From positions 26,913,571 to 26,977,570 of the forward strand of contig OY741270.1 in NCBI GenBank assembly GCA_963514095.1: a stretch of DNA of 64,000 nucleotides, written 5' to 3'. This DNA is from Eutrigla gurnardus. Lineage: Eukaryota; Chordata; Actinopteri; Perciformes; Triglidae. Position numbers and translations under genes: made by a program. Under the pieces are notes generated by a model. It saw only the letters and a program-made list of their open reading frames with translations. It ran no database searches and was not told the DNA's origin. This document shows positions 49,501-64,000 of the stretch, one piece after another (positions within the stretch are counted from its first letter, which is position 1; each line of letters opens with the position of its first letter).

Positions 49501-52500
49501 ATTGATGGCCCGTAGCAAAGAAAAGTATTGCCTTGTTACCTTAAATAACTACATTGAGTTCGTCCTAAGAACTGGTAGGATAAGTGATAGTTAGATCAAA
49601 CTTAGTGGAACATAATAGTTTAATAAATGAGTTGGCATCATGGACAAGGTTTTACATTGGTGTCCCACTCTCTTGTGGGATCCCTCAAGGCTTAAGCTTA
49701 GGTCCCCTATCACTTCCCATTTGTCTGCTCCCCCTGAGGCATATCACAGATTTGAATTCTGATGTCGGAGAGATACTGTGCAGCGGTATGCCCTTATATA
49801 TATACCTGTGATACAGATTTGTCCTCACTTATGTTGTGTCTGAATTTTGAACAAGAGTTCCCATTATTTTAGAATTGATTTGGACGTCTGTGAGACTACC
49901 TGTTACATAAATAGTTAAAGTCAGTCTGCCTCCAGCCAACAGGCCAGCATGCAGGTGGAGTCTCTGCAGGAGCAGCTGACCGGGGTGGTGAAGCAGAGGG
50001 ACGAGGCGCTCATCCATCTCAGGACCTCCCAGGAGCAGGTCAACCAGTATGCAGTGTCCCTCTCCAACCTGCAGATGGTGCTAGAGCAGTTCCAACAAGG
50101 CAAGTCAGCTGCTTTGACATGAGACACCGTCTGCTCCTCTCTGGTCCTTTGGCTGGCGTTTGCTGTGAAATTAGGGGACCCAGTGGTATTGATGAGGCAG
50201 TTTGTGTTGTGCCATGAAATACATATAACCTGAAGTAATTGTCTCTTCCCCTATCAGAAGAGACAGCCATGTACTCTGCAGAGCTTGACAGGCTAAAGAG
50301 GGAGAAGGACGAGTGGAAGAGAAAAGCTGAGCGTCTGGAAGACAAAGCGTCCGCTCTTCAGGTAGAACAGCAATCAATAACTGATCAGAGCATCCATTCG
50401 CTTCCACAGAAGCTCTTATCAGTGACGGTGCTGTTCTCCCTGTCAGATTAACCTCGACGAAGCCAGCGCCGCTCTGGAGTCGGCGTCTCGCCTCACCGAT
50501 CAGCTGGATCTGAAGGAAGAGCAACTCGAGGAGCTGAAAGCACAAGGTGAGCCGAGCGCCCGCCAACTCCTCGCACACTTCTTCTGAGGAATGATGAGCG
50601 TATCGGACAAAACTTCCTTCCATTTTTTTTTTTACTGGACAAGAAAGGTATCCTCATGAGGTCGCAGTAAAATAGAACTCTGAGGGTTTTATGTCTGCTT
50701 TGTTTAAAGACCTCTTAAATGTTTATTTAAGATGTTGTGGAATGCAACTGGAATCCTTTGCTGGCTTTTTCTTCTCCTGGCCTCCAGGCAGCCTTTGAAC
50801 ATCAGCTCATTTTTTCTTTTTCCCGTGCTCATGTCCTTATTTCAGTCCACAGACACACACTTATCATAACGCCGGTATGAGAGCGAGTGAAACTCTGGCC
50901 GCCCTCTGGGTTCGGTGGTCCTGTTCACACTCAGCAGATTTCACTCTTATCACGCTCAGATTTGGCCATGACATCACAGCAAATTCTCAGACTTTAATCT
51001 TTTTTTTTTACCCGTCTCTTTCAGGCATTGTGTTTGTTCAGACCTCGTATGAGGTCGTATATTTACTCTACCAATCAGTCACCTATGGAAAATGTACATC
51101 GAGTCTATTAATAGTTGGTTAGCTGTGAGAATGAGACGATAACGTTGGTATGTGCATCAGCGTGGAGCCTCTCATGAATTAACACTAAATTCAAGCGCAG
51201 ATTATTTAGATATTTGGATCAATAAACATCCGGTGATCTTCAGACGTACCGCTGCCCTGAGAGTATTTCCAGATTCCTCAAAAAACACTCTTCTAACCAT
51301 CTGGAGGAGAAACTATTTTCAAGAGTTTTTTAGCAATTTGTTTGTGAGGAACATTTCCAACTATGTGTCCCGGAAATACCATCCATCCAGATGGTTAAAG
51401 TGTCTTTGATGCTTCCTAAACACCTTCAGGATGGCAGGAAGTCTTGACAAACGGCATTCTGGGTTTGGGGTTTTTATCGTGAGATCTTAGCGCTGTGACG
51501 TCGGCGTAAACGCCGTCTGTGTGCGTTTGTGTTCCAGTGGAGGTGAGACAGGAGATGTTGGAGGAGGCGCAGAGGAAGCTGATGACCCTCCTGAACAGCA
51601 CAGAGGGGAAGATCGACAAGTAGGTTCCATCCCGTCTGGGTTCAATCTTTACAGTCATGTATTCAATTTAATGAGATTATGATGGAAAAACACACATGGA
51701 TTTGGTTATTGCTCTCCAGCAGCTTCAAGGGATTGTCAAAAGTCACACTGCAGCAAATAAATGTCATAACACGTAATCTTTTAAAGCGTTATGACACTGA
51801 GAGGATCACGCCTATGAATACAACTAGTATTACCAGGAGACCTCATGTAATTAAGAAGCATCGTCTGGATTTTATTAAAGCGTATCCCCCATTTATGATG
51901 TCAAGGCTCTGTGTCTCATCTGCTTATAATAAGCATTTCATCCTATATGGGACTTACAGTAAATATTAGGAATATTATTGTTATTTAAACATAATTGTTG
52001 ACTGGGAAAGAGGCAGAAAAAAGGTGGGAAGAAAATGAAAACGACCCCAATTGATGCCGATTCGCGTGGGACTAATATTATCACTTGACTTCTGTGTTTT
52101 GTGAAATATGGGCGTTTATTTATGGTGGGGTTTTTTTTTACCTGATAAATGATGGACGTGGCAGATTCACACGGGATTGAGATCAGATGGCCTCACTTAT
52201 TATAAGTGATAATTCTCCTGAGCAAAGAGTCACTCGTGTATATCTCATTTTGGAGATATTTATTTTTTCTGATGGAAATAAGACTTTTCCTTGAAATGAT
52301 GTTGAATTGCTGCACAAATTGCATTGCCACAAAACTGTCAATATGGCTGTTTTAGCTGGAGATGCATGGTTTTCACAGGGCAGTTACAATCATGTGAAAG
52401 GTGTTTTCTCCCTGTTTTTAATTTAGTTTTACTCTTTGGGATTGCTTCAAACAATGAAAAATGCGTTACAAATACAATGTATTATTATAAATAAATTATC

Positions 52501-55500
52501 ACAGAGAAAGGATGTGAACAAATACTGAAATGAATACTTTTCGGGGTATTTCTGATCCTGTCGGCTGTCTTAAAAAACGGGATTGAAGTGTTGAATGACA
52601 TCATGCTTACTGTTCACGTTGTCCTGCTTCCAGAGTCCTGATGCGAAACCTGTTCCTGGGATACTTCCACACACCTAGAAGCAAGCGTGCAGACGTGCTG
52701 AGGCTCATGGGAAGTGTTCTCGGACTGAGCAGAGAAGACATTGATAAGGTGAGAGATTCCTTGACTCGCATTCAAAGCATTCACTCCGATGATCACATAA
52801 GAATGTCTGAAGGCGGTAATTACTACATTTCAGCAGGCAGTGAGCAAATGTTTGTGCCTTTAGGGAATAAATGTATGACACATCACTACGCTATTTAATT
52901 AGCTGGTAGAGGTGGTAGACAAACACCACATGAACGAGCAGTCTGACTTGGAAGTAACAGAATCACAGCTAGGAGATTTAGCAGTAGGTGTTAGCTACGT
53001 AAGACGTGTTCATTTTAAAACACAACCAGAGAGCTTTCTAGTTGGGTGTCTGCGTTGCAGATGCACTGTTTCTTTTACCAAAAAGAAAAGCACATTTTGG
53101 CAGATGGACGGACAGCTGTTGCTCAACAGATCTGTCCTGAAAAATATGCTCTTTTAATACTGAGGCAAATCCAACATTTAGGTGCTGCCTCTGTCCCAGG
53201 TCACTCTGACCTGAGAGACAAACTGAACCCCAAAAACTCCCCGTTCAACTCCAGCAGCCCCGGGAAATATTCAGAGTGCTCAGCCCTGAAAAACAAAGCA
53301 TTCGCTTATACAGATCTCCTGGCAGGAGCTCTGCGAGTTTCCAAAGTATATTACCCAATACTCTTAAAGTAAAACAGATACAAAGTGAGGGGCTAATGCG
53401 ATTACTTTCTCAGAAGACCCGTTTTTTAATGTGTTAGGGTTGTTCCTTTTTTTTTTTTTTTCAGCTCTCCCTCATCTCCCGTTAAGGCGATCGTTTTTTA
53501 TTTTATTTTTTTTATTTTCCACTCAACTCGACGGCAGCCAAGTGTCCCACAAAACCAGACGTCTTTTCACAATCCACCACAGTGGATCAGCTAGTACCCC
53601 CCCCTCCTCCTCCCGCTGCAGCCTTTTTTAGCCCAAAGCCGTGATCCCCACACTCTATATATGGGGTCCAGCTGGATCCTGCCAGACCAGTGACACCGAT
53701 GATTAGGGGTAATGAATGATGGTTGAATAAGAAAGCCATACGTTTCCTGTAGGAGGGTGGCTGTTGGCAAAGAATCCCAGTGCCTGTTTATGAGCCGAAC
53801 TAGTGAGTGGGTCCCAGAAATAATTTTCCAGAAGGCAATTAAAACTGAAATCTGCCAACTTCTTTTGAAAACAGAAGGAAAAAATGAACTGTATAAGAGC
53901 AACATATACTGTACCTGCGCTGTTCGTCCTTTAGATAATAAACTATTCGATGTCCATTAGCGTAAAATATGAGGTGTGTGTGAGTATTTAGAGACTTCCA
54001 TCCCGTTAACAATCCAATCATATTTGTCTGCACTTCCTCACATTCCCGTCTGCAGATGTTAGAGGAGGACAGACCTGGTGGATGGATGTCCAGCTGGCTG
54101 GGAGGCCGAGCAGCGCAGAGCGTCCCAAACACTCCCCAGAGGCCCGACGCTGGCCAAGGGTTCAACACGGTAAGAAACGCCACACTAACGTCTTTTAACA
54201 CAGAGACACAGTTTATGTTTTATACAGTAAACTAGAGACACAGCGCCACCTGTCATACTCTTAAATACTGCCACAATACGCAAACAAGGGTAGAGATGCT
54301 TACTAAACGCCTGTAGCTCCCAAAAACATTGGTTCTCGAGGGCGGTCAGGGGCGCAGTGCTTAGGGCAACCGCCCCATGTACAGAAGGTCCTCGACGCGG
54401 TGGTCCCGGGTTCGACTCCCGCCCGGGACATATGTCATCTCCCTCTCTCTCCCTGTTTCCACACTGTCTGAAAAAAAGTAATAAAAAGGCTTGAACGGCG
54501 CTCTAGCCAAAAAAACATCAGATTTCACCCGGGTGGAAACGCCAAAGTGTTTTAAACTTGTATTCTCTCTACTGGCCATTGGGGGGCGACTCTGGTTGCA
54601 AAAAGAAAAGTCTGATTGTATGGAAGTCTATGTGAAAATGAGCCTCCTATCTCCTGATTTATTATCTCAGTAAACATGAGTTTATGTATCTCAAGTTTCA
54701 GGTCTTCTTCAATCCAGCATGACGTTGATTTAGTGCATTACCCTAGTACCGTGGGGGAGCAGCCTTTAAGCATTTTTCTGTTGTTCACCAGCTGACAAAA
54801 GCAACATTTACACAATATAATTTGATGGAAAACGATTTAAATGCACTCCGTATATTTAACCTCAGTCTCACATAGCCAGATGTAATAAAGCTCCCTGTCA
54901 GGCCTAGAGAAAGGTCTGGCTCCACATATTATCATTCTGATATACGGGGGAAAACCGCCCTTCTTCTTCATTAAATCACAATCGTCTTTGGCGGAGCAGA
55001 AGGATGCAGCGACGGCGCCCTTAGAAAATACATAGCTCAGATAGTGGAAGGGGAGGAGGCTTTTATCCACAGTTGAGATCCGGTCAATGAGTTACAGCAG
55101 CCCTGCTGCACATGCTCTGACGAACTTCTCTTCTCACTTCATTAAAATCAACATTTATTTCTTTTTTTTTTACATAAAATTATGAAAAATATCACCACGT
55201 TCACTTGTTTAAAGCGTCACATATACAGCAACAACAGGGAAGAAAATGAAGTAGTTCTAATGCAAGACATTTAAATATATAGGAAAAGCGTTCAAATTGT
55301 ATATTAAAACTGAATGTAATGTTTTTTGTTTTGTTTTTTTAACTTTATTTTTATTAAAGAGAAACGCAAACATCCCTTGACAACACCACAGATTATGTAT
55401 GACATGAAAAGAAAAGAAATCCCATTGGGGCCCAGAAAACTGAATAATACTAATGAGTGAAAAATAAGTGTGAAATGTAAATTTAAATGTAAAAAAAATG

Positions 55501-56288
55501 TAATTTACCAAAACTTCAAGAAGCCTAAGAAAAAGATCAGTTTACATGCCCTTCAAAATAAAAGTCAAACTACCAAACACAGATTTGAATTTCAGACTGC
55601 AGTATTTATAAGCATATTTGTAAGAATACACATTAATGTCAGCAGAGTAGCTGGTTAAAGGAAACACTCTTCAACTGGTAGGCATGTGCTCGGCTGCAGT
55701 GTCCTTGAGCAAGGCACTGATTCCTAACTAGGATACTGTTCTCGAGCTAACTCTTCCTTTTGTGCTAAAACATCTCATTAACTCGTGTCCTTTATTGTCG
55801 TAGTCCTTCTCAGAGATGTTCGTGAAGTTCCTGGAGGTCGAGTCGACTCCTTCGCTGCCGGTGCCGAGGCTTCCGGTCCATGACATCAAGCCTCTGAGCG
55901 CCCCGCCCTCGAGGCGGACCGGCAGTGCCGCTCCCAGCACCGCTGCAGGTAAGCGACCCCCTCCTCTGCCGCCAGGAGGGTTCTACCTCTCGGTCATGTC
56001 AGACGGGAGGCGTCCTGCTTTCTCTCACATCCCCGAACACACCACGCCGTATTTAAATGTGACACCGCTCTCTTCACAGGAGCACTCGGCAAGCGACCCG
56101 GCGAGTCCAACCCCTTCCTGGCCCCTCGCTCCGCGGCGGTGCCCCTGCTGGCCGGTTCGAGCTCCGGCGGCTCGGGAGGTCACCTGCTGATGAAGCCCAT
56201 CTCTGACGCCCTGCCCACCTTCACACCCGTGCCGGTCTCAGCCGAGTCCAGTGGTGGAGCTGTGCTCAAAGACTTGTTAAAGCAGTGA
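37584..56288 (+). CDS. trip11: Thyroid receptor-interacting protein 11 / GMAP-210
   Basis: Twenty-one exons: 37584-37722, 40135-40211, 41533-41643, 42077-42361, 42707-42775, 42965-43130, 43359-43685, 44281-44321, 44447-44545, 44735-44938, 45292-48318, 48685-48825, 49206-49399, 49936-50099, 50258-50361, 50447-50546, 51538-51619, 52634-52748, 54056-54169, 55804-55948, 56080-56288. They total 5913 nt, or 1970 residues (human 1979). GMAP-210 tethers small highly curved vesicles to the cis-Golgi and supports IFT20 and cargo traffic; human loss causes achondrogenesis 1A. The N-terminal ALPS curvature sensor covers residues 1-38 (start MSSWLGGIGSGLGQSLGQVG). Nearly all the rest is coiled coil; exon 11 alone encodes 1009 residues. 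The GRAB Arf1-binding domain is at about 1777-1815 (LMRNLFLGYFHTPRSKRADV). The tail ends VLKDLLKQ. Intron 14 has a GC donor. Confidence 0.98.
49584..49811 (+). mobile_element. Degenerate LINE reverse-transcriptase fragment in trip11 intron 13
   Basis: The open frame reads IGVPLSCGIPQGLSLGPLSLPICLLPL. The GIPQG.SLGPLS core is the conserved 'GVPQGSVLGPLLF' block of non-LTR reverse transcriptases, followed by the LLPL strand. The catalytic YADD that should follow is lost: the matching position reads CSGMPLYI rather than CYADDTQLY. It is a dead 5'-truncated fragment. The surrounding LINE family (L2/CR1/Rex-like) cannot be resolved by eye. Confidence 0.75.
50100..50105 (+). other. trip11: Non-canonical GC splice donor of trip11 intron 14
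   Basis: The exon ends CAACAAG and the intron begins GCAAGT. Joined to the exon starting at 50258 (AAGAGACAGCC) it gives FQQEETAMYSAEL, which fits the family. The GT four bases further in shifts the frame and reaches a stop within about ten codons. Confidence 0.9.
54341..54490 (+). mobile_element. tRNA-derived SINE in trip11 intron 19
   Basis: The tRNA-like head has an A-box-like GGCGCAGTGCTTAGGG at about 54351-54366 and a B box GGTTCGACTCC at 54409-54419. A body 'catctccctctctctccctg' and an AATAAA-containing A-rich tail follow at about 54474-54487. This is the layout of a common percomorph SINE. It is in the same orientation as trip11. Confidence 0.8.
54541..54745. repeat. Second interspersed fish repeat beside the SINE
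   Basis: The blocks 'ttgggggg', 'cgactctggttgcaaaaaga', 'tctgattgtatggaagtcta', 'tttattatctcagtaaacat' and 'gtttcaggtcttcttcaat' occur in this order. I recognise them from a repeat that is very frequent in percomorph introns. It starts about 50 bases after the SINE tail. Confidence 0.6.
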
Positions 56289-57545
56289 TCGGCCCCCCCT
56301 TAACGGCTTTTACACTACACAGACTGACATGTGAGCAGTTCTGCTACTTACCGCTGCTCTTAACAATAAATGATCAGAGAATTTATAACACCCCCCTTTT
56401 TTTTTTAAAGGGGGACTTAAACTAATTAGGTTTTTTGCAATTACTGTTCTATGCAACAGAGTGTCCCTTTACAGTTTCAACGCCATCGTTATGTCTCGCC
56501 CCACAAGTTGAAAATGATCGATGAAGTCATGGATGGAAACGTTTCCAACTTGTGAGAAACACAGAAGCTGTCCTTTAGATTATGAGTTACGTCTTGCATT
56601 TATATTTTTCTTCGTCGCTCCAGTTCTGAACACAAGTGACCTTGTAAACTCACTGTGTGCAGCTCAATCCGAGCGGCTCGAGTCTTAATTGTCACCTCGG
56701 TTTGCAGCAGGAAACCTCTCACATCCTCCTGTTTTCTTGTGTTGGACCACATTTTTTTATTTTCTCGCATTGCCTTTTTTTTTCTCTCTCTTCTTCTTCT
56801 TTTTAACAATGCAGTGACTTGTTTCTGATCCAGGACTCACTAAAAAACTCTGGCAGCAGTATTCTGCATTGAGATTTATGTGGTTCAGTACATCTGTTCA
56901 AACCATAAAGACATTTTTTTTGTGTGCAAAATCTTGTCTTTTCCAGACGGTCAGACTGATATGCAAGCAGCGTTGTAATTACGTCTGTGGCTGTGGTTGA
57001 TCGGGGGCTTCAAGCTGCTCACATGTTAAAGTACAGTACTATTATATAGTTATATGTATAATGGTGGCATCGTTTTCCTATTTATAGGCACTAAGGAAGT
57101 TTTGGAAGCTAAGTGCCTGCATTTTTGCTAATTAGATAGTTGTATAATCAGGATTGTAAATGGTTAATATAAGTATATATATTTACAAAAATGTAAAACT
57201 GCACATTTAAAAAAAGGAAGTTGTACCTGACCAGAGCTGGCCGGTGCATAACTGAGCTGCTCTACCTTTTTTTTGTAAAGACGTAAATCAGCCGCTGCAG
57301 AGGGAATGTTACAGGGTTTCTCCAGGTGGGTTGTAGAAATGTAAAAAAAAAAAAAAAAGATGCAACAGTAAATCCTCGCTGTGGAAGGATTTTGTAGATT
57401 TAAAATCTGAAACTGAGGAGGAGGAGGGGGGGGGGGGGGGGGGGTGTTGGATTACCTTGAACTTGGATGATCTTTAAACAGGAGTTAGTACCGTGATGAT
57501 TTAATTGGAACTCCAAATCAAATAAAGGAAGTTCCTGCTGACCCT
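56289..57545 (+). other. trip11: trip11 3' UTR
   Basis: The stop is TGA at 56286-56288. AATAAA at 57521-57526 is followed by T/G-rich sequence (ttttgtctgtttttttgtgg). An earlier AATAAA at 56365-56370 could give a very short form. The stretch contains a 19-base G run at 57426-57444, reached through 'gaggaggagg'. Confidence 0.7.
57521..57526 (+). terminator. trip11: trip11 poly(A) signal AATAAA
   Basis: AATAAA lies 1.2 kb after the stop, with a T/G-rich downstream element starting about 30 bases later. Only about 455 bases remain to the fbln5 ATG. Confidence 0.7.
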
Positions 57546-57549
57546 TTAC

Positions 57550-57981
57550 TGCATTTTGTCTGTTTTTTTGTGGCTACTGCAGCGTGGATGCCCAGATGTG
57601 TAGTGTCATCCAGCTGCAGAGGAGGAGGGGGGGCGGGGGAGTAGCAGCTTGTTGGCGGGAGAGTGCGTCGCCGCCTCTGACCGGAGGGGGCGGGCTCTCC
57701 CTGATTCAACCCAGCTGTTGTGAAAGTTGCTCCGAGGGGGCCGACCGTCAATTTGCATTGCTGAGTATTCCGCGGAGCAGAAAACGCCACCGTCCATTCT
57801 GGGAACGTTGGTCGTCGATGTGCCGAAGCTCGAGCTCCACCAGACGGCTGCTTGGATGAGAACCTGGTGTCGGCGTTCGCGTAAAGGCGCATAGAGTTGG
57901 GGGGGTGGCGAGGGGGATTTGGGGGAGAATTTACGGGGTCGTCTAAATCTTTTCTCTTCCAGCGACCAGCAAGCATTAACC
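57550..57981 (+). promoter_or_regulatory. fbln5: fbln5 promoter and 5' UTR
   Basis: A GC-rich block contains GC-box-like 'gagggggcgggctc' at about 57684-57697 and is followed by the first fbln5 ATG at 57982. No TATA box is clear. The promoter lies immediately behind the trip11 poly(A) site. Confidence 0.5.
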
Positions 57982-63871
<5,890 letters not shown>

Positions 63872-64000
63872 GTGAGTGAACGCCAGCGCCCGCCGCCGAA
63901 ATCATCCTCACACTGGTGATGGTGGTTAGAAAAGTATACCAGTCAGTTTATCTCTGATAGACCAACACACACACTTTAGTAGCTTAGACTCGTTGGTGTT

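Overview
This is nuclear DNA from a ray-finned fish, most likely a percomorph teleost. The genes have many short exons with GT/AG splice sites and orthologues of one-to-one vertebrate genes. Intergenic distances are short, (TG)n arrays are long, and several interspersed repeats are of kinds common in spiny-rayed fish. The species cannot be named from the sequence. Exons were placed by hand: splice sites were chosen so that the reading frame stays open and the protein matches the known family. For every complete gene the summed exon length is an exact multiple of three.

Layout. 1-1.2 kb: last exons of an unidentified plus-strand gene. 2.3-8.5 kb: chp1 (+). 9.1-13.1 kb: the long non-coding RNA cyrano (linc-oip5, OIP5-AS1; +), identified by its position and by a near-perfect miR-7 site. 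13.5-15.7 kb: oip5/mis18-beta (-). 16.2-18.9 kb: nusap1 (+), sharing a short divergent promoter region with oip5. 19.3-21.2 kb: ndufaf1 (-). 22.4-30.2 kb: rtf1 (+). 30.6-36.3 kb: golga5 (+). 37.6-57.5 kb: trip11/GMAP-210 (+). 58.0 kb to the right edge: the 5' part of fbln5 (+), continuing outside the window.

The order and strands chp1-cyrano-oip5-nusap1-ndufaf1-rtf1 match human 15q15.1, while golga5, trip11 and fbln5 belong to human 14q32. The window therefore crosses a junction between two human-defined synteny blocks, in the short interval between the rtf1 poly(A) signal and the golga5 promoter. Functionally the window holds a mitotic pair (oip5 for centromere licensing, nusap1 for the spindle), a post-transcriptional regulator RNA (cyrano), a mitochondrial complex I assembly factor (ndufaf1), a Paf1-complex elongation factor (rtf1), two neighbouring golgins (golga5, trip11) and an elastic-fibre protein (fbln5). 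There is no operon logic; the only likely shared regulation is at divergent promoters.

The most notable items are the cyrano miR-7 site, a long near-perfect hairpin in the same locus, two GC-AG introns (chp1 intron 6, trip11 intron 14), a roughly 164-base UG repeat inside the rtf1 3' UTR, and the synteny junction. I found no convincing wholly new system; the cyrano locus is the biologically richest part.
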